Source: Flavobacterium kingsejongi (GTDB lineage: Bacteria > Bacteroidota > Bacteroidia > Flavobacteriales > Flavobacteriaceae). Taken from it: DNA of 64,000 nucleotides. The stretch is from NCBI RefSeq assembly GCF_003076475.1, contig NZ_CP020919.1:2914001-2978000 (forward strand), read 5' to 3'. The notes beneath the pieces are model-generated. The model ran no database searches. It was not told the origin of the DNA and saw only the letters and a program-made list of their open reading frames with translations. The position numbers and the translations under genes are program-made. Position 1 is the first letter of the stretch. Each line of letters opens with the position of its first letter. Positions 1 through 9,318 of the stretch are shown here, piece after piece.

Positions 1-1
1 C

Positions 2-1258
2 TATCTTACGCAATTGTGGAGCAACGAAGTATTCCAGAAGAAAGTAGACCGGAAACACAAAACAATCACCGATACCATCAGTCATTATTTTACACCTATT
101 TTATTAATCATTGCTTTGGCGGGTTTTACGTTTTGGATCTTTCGTGATGTGACCACAGCCTTTAATGTTTTTACCGCAGTATTGATTGTAGCCTGTCCGT
201 GTGCTTTGGCCTTAACAGCTCCATTTACGCTGGGAAATGTCTTACGGATCATGGGAAAGAAAAAATTCTACCTGAAAAACGCAGTGGTGATTGAGCAACT
301 GGCCCAGGTGGATACGATTGTATTTGATAAAACAGGAACGATTACCTCCGGTCAGGCAGCTGCAATAAGATTTGAAGGTGGTTTAATTTCAGCCGAGCAT
401 GCGGTATTCATTAAAAATATACTTCAGGGATCCAACCATCCCCTGAGTCGTAAACTTTATGACTTTCTTCCGGCTACCGCCCATAAAAAAGTAACAGGTT
501 TTGAAGAACTTCCGGGTAAAGGCATTTCCGGATATATCGAAGGGCATAACATTCGTATCGGTTCGGCAGCTTACCTGGGCAAGCCAGCAGAAAAAGGATT
601 TTTGAAAACCAGTGTCCATTGTATGATTGATGGTACCTATGTGGGAGCTTATATTTTTGAAACCCGCTACCGGGAAGGATTGCAGGCACTTTTTACACAA
701 CTCCGGAATCAGCAGTATACGATTAAAATCTTATCGGGGGATAATGAAGGCGAGCGTTCACTGCTGAAAGATTTATTACCGGAACATACGGAATTGGTGT
801 TTAACCAGAAACCGGAACAGAAATTAGCCTTTATCGCCAAATTACAGGAGGAAGGGCGCAATGTGATGATGATCGGAGACGGATTGAATGACGCCGGAGC
901 ATTGGCACAAAGTAATGTCGGTATTTCGATATCTGAAAATGTCAATGTTTTTTCCCCGGCCTGTGATGGCATATTGGATGCGGCGCAATTTTCGAATATC
1001 GGCCGCTTCCTGGAACTATCAAAAAAAGCCATTTTCACGATTAAAATGAGCTTTACCCTGTCGCTTTTATATAATGTGGTAGGACTGGCATTTGCTGTTA
1101 GTGGGAAGCTTTCGCCTTTGGTCGCTACGATTATTATGCCTTTGAGTACCGTAACCATTGTCAGTTTTGTTACGTTGCTCAGTAATTATTACGCTAAAAA
1201 GGCCTTCCGCAGTAAGAAGAAGCCTACTGCTACCGATTATGAAATGGCAGCGGTATAA
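2..1258 (+). CDS. ccoI: Copper-transporting P-type ATPase of the cbb3 cluster (CcoI/FixI-like), 5' end outside the window
   Basis: C-terminal about 415 residues of a P1B-type heavy-metal ATPase; the frame is open from the first bases, so the N-terminal metal-binding domain and early membrane helices lie outside. Counting from the TTG codon at 14, the membrane copper motif CPC is at residues 61-63, the phosphorylation motif DKTGT at about 105-109, an HP motif (SNHPLS) follows, then the hinge GDGLNDAG. The C-terminus has two more hydrophobic segments. CcoI proteins export copper for assembly of the CuB centre of cbb3 oxidase, and the cco genes directly downstream fit that role. Identification as a Cu-ATPase is firm; assignment to CcoI rather than a general CopA rests on context. 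Confidence 0.93.
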   Translation, partial: YLTQLWSNEVFQKKVDRKHKTITDTISHYFTPILLIIALAGFTFWIFRDVTTAFNVFTAVLIVACPCALALTAPFTLGNVLRIMGKKKFYLKNAVVIEQLAQVDTIVFDKTGTITSGQAAAIRFEGGLISAEHAVFIKNILQGSNHPLSRKLYDFLPATAHKKVTGFEELPGKGISGYIEGHNIRIGSAAYLGKPAEKGFLKTSVHCMIDGTYVGAYIFETRYREGLQALFTQLRNQQYTIKILSGDNEGERSLLKDLLPEHTELVFNQKPEQKLAFIAKLQEEGRNVMMIGDGLNDAGALAQSNVGISISENVNVFSPACDGILDAAQFSNIGRFLELSKKAIFTIKMSFTLSLLYNVVGLAFAVSGKLSPLVATIIMPLSTVTIVSFVTLLSNYYAKKAFRSKKKPTATDYEMAAV

Positions 1259-1293
1259 AAAGAATCGAAAAGATGGCTAAATCTGCTTCGGCA

Positions 1294-1336
1294 TGATAAA
1301 TATCATATTTTAAGAAATGGACCAAACCTACTTTTG
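1294..1336 (+). promoter_or_regulatory. Predicted cco operon promoter with FNR-like operator
   Basis: A symmetric site TGATAAATATCA (1294-1305; FNR consensus TTGAT-N4-ATCAA) precedes a Bacteroidota -7 element TACTTTTG (1329-1336). If transcription starts about 5 bases after the -7 box, near 1341, the centre of the FNR-like site lies at about -41.5, the classical position of a class II Crp/Fnr activator. There is no good -33 TTG, which fits an activator-dependent promoter. ccoS starts at 1357. Oxygen control by an FNR-type protein is inferred. Confidence 0.5.
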
Positions 1337-1356
1337 TCCTATAAATTTAACAGGGT

Positions 1357-1536
1357 ATGAGCGTCATTTATCTATTAATCTCCATTAGTGTCGTCGTATC
1401 GATCAGTTTTTTTATCGCTTTTGTCAGGGCTGTCCGATCGGGGCAGTATGACGATGACTACACACCTTCGGTCAGAATGCTTTTTGACGATGAACTAAAA
1501 GAAGAAACACCAAAACAAGAAAATAAAGACAAATAA
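1357..1536 (+). CDS. ccoS: Cytochrome oxidase maturation protein CcoS, cbb3 type
   Basis: A 59-residue protein reading MSVIYLLISISVVV at its start, with one N-terminal transmembrane helix followed by a short acidic and charged tail (FDDELKEE). This is the normal size and layout of CcoS. CcoS is needed for insertion of heme b and CuB into the catalytic subunit of cbb3 oxidase. It lies between the copper ATPase and the fused ccoNO gene and ends 8 bases before ccoNO, so it is probably the first gene of that operon. The short length and lack of catalytic motifs mean the call leans partly on context, but both the sequence pattern and the position agree. Confidence 0.88.
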   Translation: MSVIYLLISISVVVSISFFIAFVRAVRSGQYDDDYTPSVRMLFDDELKEETPKQENKDK

Positions 1537-1544
1537 TTTGAACT

Positions 1545-3743
1545 ATGGAAATGCAACAATTTTATTACGATAACAAAATTGTCAAAAAATTCCTCTATGC
1601 CACGATTGCGTTCGGGCTGGTAGGAATGATCGTCGGCCTTTTACTGGCGGTACTTTATCTCTTCCCGAATATGACAGAGGGAATTTCCTGGCTGAGCTTT
1701 GGGCGGCTCCGGCCATTGCATACCAATGCGGTCATTTTCGCATTTGTAGGAAATGCTACTTTTGCAGGGATTTATTATTCACTGCAGCGTTTGCTTAAAG
1801 CCAGGATGTACAGTGATTTTTTAAGTAATGTGAATTTCTGGGGATGGCAGCTGATTATTGTTGCTGCCGCAATTTCATTGCCATTGGGCTATACCTCATC
1901 AAAAGAGTATGCCGAGCTGGAATGGCCTATAGACATTGCTATTGCGGTAATCTGGGTGGCTTTTGGGATTAACATGATCGGTACCATCCTCAAAAGGAGG
2001 GAGCGCCACCTGTATGTTGCCATCTGGTTTTATCTGGCCACATTCATTACGGTTGCGGTATTGCATATTTTCAACAGCCTTGCCCTTCCGGTAAGCGCAA
2101 TGAAAAGTTACTCCGTATATGCTGGTGTACAGGATGCCTTAGTACAATGGTGGTACGGCCATAATGCAGTAGCATTTTTCCTGACCACACCATTCCTTGG
2201 GCTGATGTATTATTTTGTTCCCAAAGCAGCAAATCGTCCGGTGTATTCCTACCGGTTGTCCATTATCCACTTTTGGTCGCTGATTTTTATTTATATCTGG
2301 GCAGGGCCACACCACCTTTTATATACTGCATTACCCGAATGGGCACAGAATCTTGGAGTGGCTTTTTCCATCATGCTGATCGCACCTTCCTGGGGAGGAA
2401 TGATCAACGGATTGCTGACATTGCGTGGCGTTTGGGATAAAGTGCGTACCGAACCGGTATTGAAATTCTTTGTAGTAGCGATTACAGGATATGGTATGGC
2501 AACTTTTGAAGGGCCAATGCTTTCCCTGAAAAATGTCAATGCGATTGCACACTTTACCGACTGGATTATTGCCCACGTACACGTTGGTGCCCTTGCCTGG
2601 AACGGATTCCTGACATTCGGTATGATCTACTGGCTGATTCCGAGACTGACCAAATCAAAATTATATTCTACCAAACTGGCCAATTTCCATTTCTGGATCG
2701 GTACTTTAGGAATCATCCTGTATACACTTCCAATGTATGTTGCCGGGTTCCTTCAGGCTTCCATGTGGAAACAGTTTAATCCGGACGGTTCATTAGTATA
2801 TGGGAACTTCCTGGAAACAGTAAAAGAAATTATGCCGATGTACACCATGCGTGCTATTGGAGGAACATTGTACCTGATTGGTCTTATCGTATTGGTTTAT
2901 AATATTATACAAACAGTTCGTAAAGGACATGAAGTAACCGATGAACTGGCTGAAGCTCCAGCTTTACAAAAGATAAGTAAAAACAGGATCCAGGGTGAAG
3001 GATTCCATCCCTGGCTGGAACGTAAGCCGATTCAGTTGACTATATTGGCAACGATCGCGATTTTAATAGGTGGCGTGATTCAGATTGTACCTACCATTAT
3101 GGTAAAATCCAACATCCCAACGATTTCCAGCGTAAAACCCTACACACCTTTAGAACTGGAAGGACGTGATCTTTATATCCGTGAAGGCTGTGTAGGTTGC
3201 CACACCCAGATGATACGGCCTTTCCGTTCTGAAGTGGAGCGTTATGGGGAGCATTCCAAAGCGGGTGAATATGTATATGACCACCCATTCTTATGGGGTT
3301 CCAAACGAACCGGGCCGGACCTGCACCGGGTAGGAAAGAAATACTCCGATAACTGGCATTTCAATCACATGTGGAGCCCACAAAGTACATCTGCAGGTTC
3401 TATCATGCCATCCTATACCTGGCTTTTTGATAATAAGCCACTGGATATTTCCGATACACAGAAAAAAATGGAAGTGATGGCGACCTTGGGCGTACCGTAT
3501 TCCGAAGAGGATATTGCCAACGGCCCGGAAACGTTACGCCAACAGGCGATAACGATTGAGAAAAACCTAAATACCGACCCGGATTATGTAAAAACCTATG
3601 AAGCCAGTAAAAAAGCAGCAGCAGCGAAAGGCGAGCAGTTTGTCCCAATGAACGAAAGGGAGATTATAGCCCTTATTGCGTACCTGCAGCGCCTGGGAAC
3701 CGATATTAAAGTGAAAGACATTCAAAAAATACAAAACCAATAG
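1545..3743 (+). CDS. ccoNO: Fused cbb3-type cytochrome c oxidase subunits I and II (CcoNO)
   Basis: 732 residues. The N-terminal ~480 residues are CcoN, the polytopic heme-copper catalytic subunit, with histidine motifs in order: RPLHTNAV (heme b), WWYGHNAV and GPHHLLYT (CuB ligands) and HVHVGALAW (heme ligands). After a linker, a further membrane anchor leads to CcoO, a periplasmic mono-heme cytochrome c with CVGCH at about 549-553 and a likely methionine ligand in SIMPSY near 619. Separate genes encode the two subunits in proteobacteria; the fusion is usual in Bacteroidota. The enzyme is a high-affinity proton-pumping terminal oxidase. A second ATG two codons in is an equally possible start. 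Confidence 0.97.
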   Translation: MEMQQFYYDNKIVKKFLYATIAFGLVGMIVGLLLAVLYLFPNMTEGISWLSFGRLRPLHTNAVIFAFVGNATFAGIYYSLQRLLKARMYSDFLSNVNFWGWQLIIVAAAISLPLGYTSSKEYAELEWPIDIAIAVIWVAFGINMIGTILKRRERHLYVAIWFYLATFITVAVLHIFNSLALPVSAMKSYSVYAGVQDALVQWWYGHNAVAFFLTTPFLGLMYYFVPKAANRPVYSYRLSIIHFWSLIFIYIWAGPHHLLYTALPEWAQNLGVAFSIMLIAPSWGGMINGLLTLRGVWDKVRTEPVLKFFVVAITGYGMATFEGPMLSLKNVNAIAHFTDWIIAHVHVGALAWNGFLTFGMIYWLIPRLTKSKLYSTKLANFHFWIGTLGIILYTLPMYVAGFLQASMWKQFNPDGSLVYGNFLETVKEIMPMYTMRAIGGTLYLIGLIVLVYNIIQTVRKGHEVTDELAEAPALQKISKNRIQGEGFHPWLERKPIQLTILATIAILIGGVIQIVPTIMVKSNIPTISSVKPYTPLELEGRDLYIREGCVGCHTQMIRPFRSEVERYGEHSKAGEYVYDHPFLWGSKRTGPDLHRVGKKYSDNWHFNHMWSPQSTSAGSIMPSYTWLFDNKPLDISDTQKKMEVMATLGVPYSEEDIANGPETLRQQAITIEKNLNTDPDYVKTYEASKKAAAAKGEQFVPMNEREIIALIAYLQRLGTDIKVKDIQKIQNQ

Positions 3744-3745
3744 TT

Positions 3746-3925
3746 ATGCTAAAGTTTATCAATCAACACATGGCCACGATTGCGGGAATAGAGATTTTCC
3801 CAATCATTTCCCTACTGATTTTCTTTACCTTTTTTGTAGGTCTTGGGCTTTGGGTATTCTCGTATAAAAAGGATACCATCCGGGTATTGAGCGAAATGCC
3901 TTTAGAGGAAGATACAACAGCATAA
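3746..3925 (+). CDS. ccoQ: CcoQ-like small subunit of cbb3 oxidase
   Basis: A 59-residue protein beginning two bases after the ccoNO stop codon. It has a single transmembrane helix near residues 17-40 (IFPIISLLIFFTFFVGLGLW), then a short basic stretch YKKD and an acidic tail. CcoQ proteins stabilise the cbb3 complex and are poorly conserved, so the assignment rests on size, topology and position between subunits I/II and III. Start ATG at 3746; translation is probably coupled to ccoNO. It ends 24 bases before ccoP. Confidence 0.82.
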   Translation: MLKFINQHMATIAGIEIFPIISLLIFFTFFVGLGLWVFSYKKDTIRVLSEMPLEEDTTA

Positions 3926-3949
3926 ACCGTTATTTTAATTACAATTACG

Positions 3950-4870
3950 ATGAACAAACTAATCCCAGTATATGTCAGGGTTCCTGCAATTTTCTTTACC
4001 GTTTTTGCAGCCATGGAATTTTTTATCGATTCCGGAGACCGGCCCGCTTTTATAAAATATCCTATTGTCCTGTTATTTCTTTTCCTGGTGCTATTCCTGA
4101 TTATCGCCATAGAGATTTGCATGAGTGCGATTGAGAATGTGAGTTACCTTTTATTATCAGAGGAACAGAAAAAAGAACTGGAAAACAGAAAACCGGTTCG
4201 GTTACAGGATACAAAGTGGTATCAGAAAATCAGGGGATTTTTTATCAAAACCCGGTCTGTAGATGAGGAAGGTGCCCTCTTAATGGATCATGATTATGAT
4301 GGTATCAAAGAACTGGACAATGATTTACCACCGTGGTGGGTGTATCTTTTTTACGGATGTATCGCTTTTGCATTGATTTATATGGTTCGTTTTCATGTTT
4401 TTGGGGGCGAGAACCAAATGCAGGAGTTTGAACGGGAGATGGCTGATGCGAAAATTGCAGTAGAAGAATATAAAAAAACAGCCAAAGACCTGATCGATGA
4501 GAAAACGGTAGTCTTATTGACTGATCCTAAGGACCTGGCAAACGGGAAGGCACTTTTTGAAAATAACTGTGCCGTATGCCACCGGGCTGATGGTGGAGGT
4601 GCTATCGGCCCGAACCTTACGGATGACCACTGGTTATTGGGAGGCGGAATTAAAAATGTATTCCATACGATTACTAATGGTGGTCGCGATGGCAAAGGAA
4701 TGGTGGCCTGGAAAGGGACACTAAAACCCTCTGAAATACAACTCGTAGCCAGTTATGTACTGTCTTTACAAGGCAGCAAGCCAGTAGAGGGTAAAGCACC
4801 CGACGGGGAACTATGGACTGAAGCTGAGGCCGGAAATGATACTAAAGCGGAAATAGCCGCTGAAAAATAA
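3950..4870 (+). CDS. ccoP: cbb3-type cytochrome c oxidase subunit III (CcoP), single-heme form
   Basis: 306 residues. Two membrane helices lie in the N-terminal half (about residues 8-55 and a segment near 130-147 containing WWVYLFYGCIAFALIY), followed by a coiled, charged linker. One cytochrome c domain follows, with CAVCH at about 207-211 and the methionine region GMVAWKG. Proteobacterial CcoP normally carries two c-type hemes; only one CxxCH is present here. The protein passes electrons to CcoO/CcoN. The C-terminus is rich in charged residues and alanine. The gene sits in the operon 24 bases after ccoQ and 6 bases before ccoG. Confidence 0.94.
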   Translation: MNKLIPVYVRVPAIFFTVFAAMEFFIDSGDRPAFIKYPIVLLFLFLVLFLIIAIEICMSAIENVSYLLLSEEQKKELENRKPVRLQDTKWYQKIRGFFIKTRSVDEEGALLMDHDYDGIKELDNDLPPWWVYLFYGCIAFALIYMVRFHVFGGENQMQEFEREMADAKIAVEEYKKTAKDLIDEKTVVLLTDPKDLANGKALFENNCAVCHRADGGGAIGPNLTDDHWLLGGGIKNVFHTITNGGRDGKGMVAWKGTLKPSEIQLVASYVLSLQGSKPVEGKAPDGELWTEAEAGNDTKAEIAAEK

Positions 4871-4876
4871 AAAAGG

Positions 4877-6295
4877 ATGTCAAAAATTTCAGATGAGAAG
4901 TTCAGGGATACCATCGGCACGCTGACCGAAGACGGGAAACGTGCCTGGGTCTATCCCAAAAAGCCTTCGGGACGTTTTTACCAATACCGTAAATATGTCA
5001 GTTATTTTCTGTTGGTCTTTTTACTGTCTGCTCCATTTATAAAGGTGAATGGGAACCAGTTCTTAATGTTTAATGTACTGGAACGACGATTCAATATTTT
5101 TGGATTCGCATTCTGGCCACAGGACTTCTATTTATTTGTGTTGTCAATGCTGGTCGGTATTGTGTTTGTGATTTTGTTTACGGTAGCTTTCGGCCGGATT
5201 TTCTGTGGCTGGATTTGCCCGCAGACTATTTTTATGGAGATGGTATTCCGAAGGATTGAGTATTGGATCGACGGGGATCGTGGCGCACAACTGCGGTTGG
5301 AAAAACAAGCTTGGAATGGCGAAAAAATACGCAAAAGACTTTTCAAATGGATCCTTTTTTTCCTCATTTCCTTTCTGATTGCCAATGTGTTCCTGGCCTA
5401 TCTCATCGGTAGTGATGCCTTAATCCAGATGGTTACCGATAATCCGTTGAATCACCTCAGTAACCTGGTCGCATTATTGGTTTTTACAGGCGTATTCTAT
5501 TTTGTATTCGTATGGTTCCGGGAGCAGGTTTGTATTATAGCCTGTCCGTACGGGCGGTTACAGGGTGTATTGCTCGATGATAAATCGATTATTGTTGCTT
5601 ATGACCATGTTCGTGGTGAAAAAGAGAAGGGCAGGGCCAAACTGAATAAAAATGAAGACCGGGCTCTGACCGGTAAAGGAGATTGTATCGATTGCAAGCA
5701 ATGTGTACATGTGTGTCCTACCGGGATCGATATCCGGAATGGTACGCAACTAGAATGCATCAATTGTACCGCCTGTATCGATGAATGTGATACGATCATG
5801 GACAAAGTAGGCTTGCCAAAAGGACTGATCCGGTATGCTTCCGAAGCGGAGATCACCCAAAAAACACCTTTTGAATTTACGCTGCGAATGAAAGGTTATA
5901 CTATTGTGCTATGCCTGCTGACGACTATTTTTATCGGGATGCTGTTTCTACGGAAAGACCTTGATGTAACAGTACTAAGGCTTCCGGGACAATTGTACGA
6001 ACATAAAGGAGCCAACATCAGCAATGTTTTTACGTATAAGATTGTCAATAAATCGGCTAAAGAATTTAAAGCTGTACACTTTGAACTGGTATCTGATAAA
6101 GGAAAAATAATCCCGGTGGGGAAGAGCAGGTTTGCCCTGCAGAAAGAAGCCATCACACAGGGGACTTTCTTTATAGAAATCCCGGAGGTAGCCTTGGAAA
6201 AAGATAAAACGACGATTACCATTGGCGTTTATAATGGTGAAGAACTATTGGAAACCACCCAGACGAATTTTCTGGGGCCAAGGAGGTTTAACTGA
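4877..6295 (+). CDS. ccoG: Cytochrome oxidase accessory protein CcoG, membrane ferredoxin-type
   Basis: 472 residues. N-terminal membrane segments enclose the motif CGWICPQ (about residue 110) and a CIIACPYG motif (about residues 217-224). Then follows a soluble double ferredoxin region with CIDCKQCVHVCP (about 270-281) and CINCTACIDEC, suited to two 4Fe-4S clusters. The C-terminal part is an Ig-like periplasmic domain after another helix. CcoG family proteins act as cupric reductases that supply Cu(I) for cbb3 oxidase assembly. The ATG at 4877 follows AAAAAAGG and lies 6 bases after ccoP, so the two are co-transcribed. Confidence 0.95.
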   Translation: MSKISDEKFRDTIGTLTEDGKRAWVYPKKPSGRFYQYRKYVSYFLLVFLLSAPFIKVNGNQFLMFNVLERRFNIFGFAFWPQDFYLFVLSMLVGIVFVILFTVAFGRIFCGWICPQTIFMEMVFRRIEYWIDGDRGAQLRLEKQAWNGEKIRKRLFKWILFFLISFLIANVFLAYLIGSDALIQMVTDNPLNHLSNLVALLVFTGVFYFVFVWFREQVCIIACPYGRLQGVLLDDKSIIVAYDHVRGEKEKGRAKLNKNEDRALTGKGDCIDCKQCVHVCPTGIDIRNGTQLECINCTACIDECDTIMDKVGLPKGLIRYASEAEITQKTPFEFTLRMKGYTIVLCLLTTIFIGMLFLRKDLDVTVLRLPGQLYEHKGANISNVFTYKIVNKSAKEFKAVHFELVSDKGKIIPVGKSRFALQKEAITQGTFFIEIPEVALEKDKTTITIGVYNGEELLETTQTNFLGPRRFN

Positions 6296-6322
6296 TACAA
6301 AAACGAATAAATACTAGAGATC

Positions 6323-6772
6323 ATGAAAATAAATTGGGGAACAGGAATTTTTATAGCATTTACGTTATTTATGGGGTTCATACTCTTCTTTGTAATGAAA
6401 GTCCAGACACAATCAAAATATGATAATGATCTTGTAGTGGAAGAATACTACAAGCAGGAGCTGAAATTCCAGCATCAGATCGATCAGGAACAACATGCAA
6501 CTGACCTGAAACACAAAACAACCATAACTGCTACTGATAAAGGCGTGGAAATTAATTTTCCTGAAAATTTTGATGCCCATAATATTACTGGAAAAGTGTC
6601 CCTCTACAGGCCATCGGATAAACGTTCAGATTTCGATACTGCGATTTCGATTTCTGAATCCCATCTGCTCATACCTAAAAAAGATTTGTCCGATGGCCGT
6701 TGGGACATTACTATCGAATGGAGCTATGAAGGTGTTGACTACCGCGATAAAAAAGCCCTGTATCTCAAATAA
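6323..6772 (+). CDS. ccoH: FixH/CcoH family cbb3 oxidase assembly protein
   Basis: 149 residues with one N-terminal transmembrane helix (about residues 5-25, GIFIAFTLFMGFILFFVMKV) and a periplasmic beta-rich domain ending DYRDKKALYLK. The pattern YDNDLVVEEYYKQEL after the helix is typical of FixH. FixH/CcoH interacts with the oxidase complex during assembly. The gene follows ccoG by 27 bases and is 7 bases from the next gene, so it belongs to the same operon. Confidence 0.9.
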   Translation: MKINWGTGIFIAFTLFMGFILFFVMKVQTQSKYDNDLVVEEYYKQELKFQHQIDQEQHATDLKHKTTITATDKGVEINFPENFDAHNITGKVSLYRPSDKRSDFDTAISISESHLLIPKKDLSDGRWDITIEWSYEGVDYRDKKALYLK

Positions 6773-6779
6773 TACGCTT

Positions 6780-7484
6780 ATGTTACTTTCAGCACTACTA
6801 CTCGGATTGATCAGCAGTTTTCATTGTATGGGTATGTGTGGCCCAATCGCAATGATGCTGCCATTGGACCGCACCAATCAAGCCCGTAAGATTACCCAGC
6901 TCTGGTTGTACCACCTGGGTAGGATCACGGCTTATACTACGATAGGTTTGTTATTTGGCCTTTTGGGACGTGGATTATTGATGGCCGGTTTTCAGCAACA
7001 CTTATCCATTATCATCGGGCTGATCATGATTATAGTCGTGGTGGTTCCCGAAAAACAACTGGTGCGGATCAATGGTTCCGGACCCATTTTAAAACTATTA
7101 TCTTCCGTAAAGACAAAATTAGGAAAGCAATTCCAAAAGAAAACCTATACGTCGCTGTTTACCATTGGCCTGCTAAATGGTTTTCTGCCCTGTGGAATGG
7201 TTTACATGGCTTTATTCGGTGCTTTGGCCATGCAGGATCCACTGCTTGGTATGGGGTATATGGTATTGTACGGACTTGGTACAGTGCCATTGCTAAGCCT
7301 TGTCGTCTTTGTACCGGATATTTTCTCCGCACGGATGCGCAACAAAATACAGCGTATCATTCCTTATGCAGCGGTGTGTATCGGGATTCTTTTTATATTG
7401 AGGGGGTTGGGGCTCGGTATTCCTTATGTTTCCCCTTCCGATATGAACCTGTTTGTCAAAGCAATGCCCAATTGTGGGATGTAA
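6780..7484 (+). CDS. Sulfite exporter TauE/SafE (DsbD-like) family membrane protein linked to cbb3 assembly
   Basis: 234 residues from the ATG at 6780, seven bases after ccoH. The frame is open upstream to 6570, but that part overlaps ccoH and is not typical. The protein begins MLLSALLLGLISSFHCMGMC, with a Cys-containing helix (HCMGMCGP) and a second motif FLPCGMVY in the fourth or fifth helix, the paired cysteine pattern of the CcdA/DsbD-2/SafE-type family. About six helices are visible. Members next to cco genes are thought to help copper or thiol delivery to the oxidase. Function as a sulfite exporter is unlikely here; the annotation name is historical. It converges with the histidine kinase gene, separated by 4 bases. 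Confidence 0.85.
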   Translation: MLLSALLLGLISSFHCMGMCGPIAMMLPLDRTNQARKITQLWLYHLGRITAYTTIGLLFGLLGRGLLMAGFQQHLSIIIGLIMIIVVVVPEKQLVRINGSGPILKLLSSVKTKLGKQFQKKTYTSLFTIGLLNGFLPCGMVYMALFGALAMQDPLLGMGYMVLYGLGTVPLLSLVVFVPDIFSARMRNKIQRIIPYAAVCIGILFILRGLGLGIPYVSPSDMNLFVKAMPNCGM

Positions 7485-7488
7485 TCCG

Positions 7489-9210
7489 TTATACTTTTAG
7501 CGTAATTATAAAAGTACTGCCTAAACCCAGTTCACTTGCTACCGTGATACTGCCACCCTGGGCTTCAATAAATTCTTTACTAATGGCAAGCCCCAGTCCG
7601 GTGCCTTCTTTTTCGGATCCCGGAATTCGAAAATACTTATCAAATATTTTGTTTTTATACTGTGGTGCGATGCCCATTCCGTTGTCCTGTACACTGATTT
7701 GTACCGTATCATTTTGCAATACGGCTTTCACCAGGATACTACTGTTCTCATAGGAATAGCGTATCGCATTTGAGATCAGGTTAGATACAATCCAGGTCGT
7801 TTTTTCGAGATCGGCATGAATTTCCGGTAGGTTTTCCGGCAATACAACTTCTAAAGAAATTGCTTTTTGGGCGGCCAGTAGGTGTGTGGCTTCCACGGCA
7901 TTTTCGACAATTGTATGAATGGGGCAACTTTCTATTTTAAGCTGGGTATTTCCTGTTTCTACCTGGGTGATGTTGAGCAGTTCTCCAGTAGTGCGCAATA
8001 GCCTTTTCGTATCATCTTTAATTCCGGATACCAATTGTTTCTGCTCTTCATTCAGCATGCCGATACTTTCGTTTTCCAATAATTGCAGGCTCATTTTCAT
8101 GGAGGCAATCGGGGTTTTAAATTCGTGGGAAACCATCGCTATAAAGTTGGTTTTGGCTGTGTCCAATTCTTTATAGGCTGTGATGTTGCGTAATATGATA
8201 AAAGCACCCACAGCTTTTTTCTCTGTTTCTCCGGTCGGGGTAATCAGGATAGGGACGAGCTGTTTTTCAAAATAACTCTCTTTGCGGTCGGCGTATATTT
8301 TTAGCGGCTCTTTGTTTTTTAGTGTACTGTCTTCAGAAATATACTGGAGCAACATCCGGATAAGGTCATTAGAAATAGCAATTTCCTGTGCCGATTTCCC
8401 AATGACAGCTTCTGCCTGTAAGCCTGAAATCTTTAACGCTTCTTCATTGGCAAACAATATGGTATGCTGGGCATCCAGACCGATAACCGGATCGTGGAGG
8501 TTATTGATCAGCGTTTCAATGCGTTTTTTCTCCATCATTAGCTTTTCCAGGTTGCTGTTGCTGTATTCCTGCAATTTCTCAGCCATCGTATTAAAAGACG
8601 TAGCGAGGTCTCCAAACTCATCATGGCCTTCAAAATGTACCCGTTGCGAATAATTTTTCGCTGCAATTTGCCGTATACTTTCGGTGAGTGCTTTTATAGG
8701 GTTGGCAATGTTACCGGGAAGATTGATCAGAAGGGTAAACGCAATGACGAAGCAGAGGGTTCCTGTGATGGAAATCCAGAAGATACCGCTATCCGCAGTT
8801 TTGGAAGCCACAATACTTTTGCGGTTGATGGCATCCATATTCAGCTTCATAATATCGTTCAGGTCTTTCCGGATCTGTATGCTGTTTTTGGGGTTTGCCG
8901 GATCTTTCTGAAATAGCACAACATCTTCGGTCAGGTTGCGTGTCAGTTCCTTTTCTCCGATTTCGGTAATATTTCGGTTTTGTAATTTCAGGTATTCGAA
9001 AAATTGTGTTGGAGACTGTTGTTCGGTTTCGATTTTATCGAGTTCCTTCAGCATATTCCGCGAATAATCCATGGAGTTGTAATTGGCTGTCAGGATATTT
9101 TCGGTATCATCGGCCAGGGAATGGATCTGTTTTACGCCAAGCGCAACCAGGAGTACAATCAGGAAAAACAACAGGCCGACACCAAGCGTAAGTTTTGTTT
9201 TTATTTTCAT
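7489..9210 (-). CDS. Membrane sensor histidine kinase (HAMP-PAS-HisKA-HATPase) of the Kdp cluster
   Basis: 573 residues from the ATG at 9210; the frame extends 22 codons further but that part lacks family character. Order: signal-anchor helix (about 4-26), periplasmic sensor region of about 130 residues, second helix, HAMP linker, PAS domain (NNLHDPVIGLDAQ), then HisKA with the phospho-acceptor H-box VSHEFKTP (H near 361), N box (LISNAIRYS), G1 DNGMGIAP and G2 GTGLGLAIS. It is the last gene of the kdp run, 108 bases after the KdpD-like gene. In flavobacteria the KdpD sensor is often split into an N-terminal KdpD/USP protein and a separate kinase, which is what this pair looks like. Partner regulator: probably the sigma-54 regulator at 19995-21350 (inference). 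Confidence 0.9.
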   Translation of the reverse strand: MKIKTKLTLGVGLLFFLIVLLVALGVKQIHSLADDTENILTANYNSMDYSRNMLKELDKIETEQQSPTQFFEYLKLQNRNITEIGEKELTRNLTEDVVLFQKDPANPKNSIQIRKDLNDIMKLNMDAINRKSIVASKTADSGIFWISITGTLCFVIAFTLLINLPGNIANPIKALTESIRQIAAKNYSQRVHFEGHDEFGDLATSFNTMAEKLQEYSNSNLEKLMMEKKRIETLINNLHDPVIGLDAQHTILFANEEALKISGLQAEAVIGKSAQEIAISNDLIRMLLQYISEDSTLKNKEPLKIYADRKESYFEKQLVPILITPTGETEKKAVGAFIILRNITAYKELDTAKTNFIAMVSHEFKTPIASMKMSLQLLENESIGMLNEEQKQLVSGIKDDTKRLLRTTGELLNITQVETGNTQLKIESCPIHTIVENAVEATHLLAAQKAISLEVVLPENLPEIHADLEKTTWIVSNLISNAIRYSYENSSILVKAVLQNDTVQISVQDNGMGIAPQYKNKIFDKYFRIPGSEKEGTGLGLAISKEFIEAQGGSITVASELGLGSTFIITLKV

Positions 9211-9318
9211 TGCAAAAATGAAGGGTTTTAATTGCTTTTTAAAATACCACACCACTGTAAAAAGAGATCGTACCATAGCGTGGTAATTAGGGTAAAGATA
9301 AATGTTTTCTGCCGGAAA

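Noticed and set aside
6570..6779. Upstream extension of the SafE-like protein
   Set aside because: It overlaps ccoH in another frame and lacks family similarity; MLLSALLLGLISSFHCMG is a natural start.
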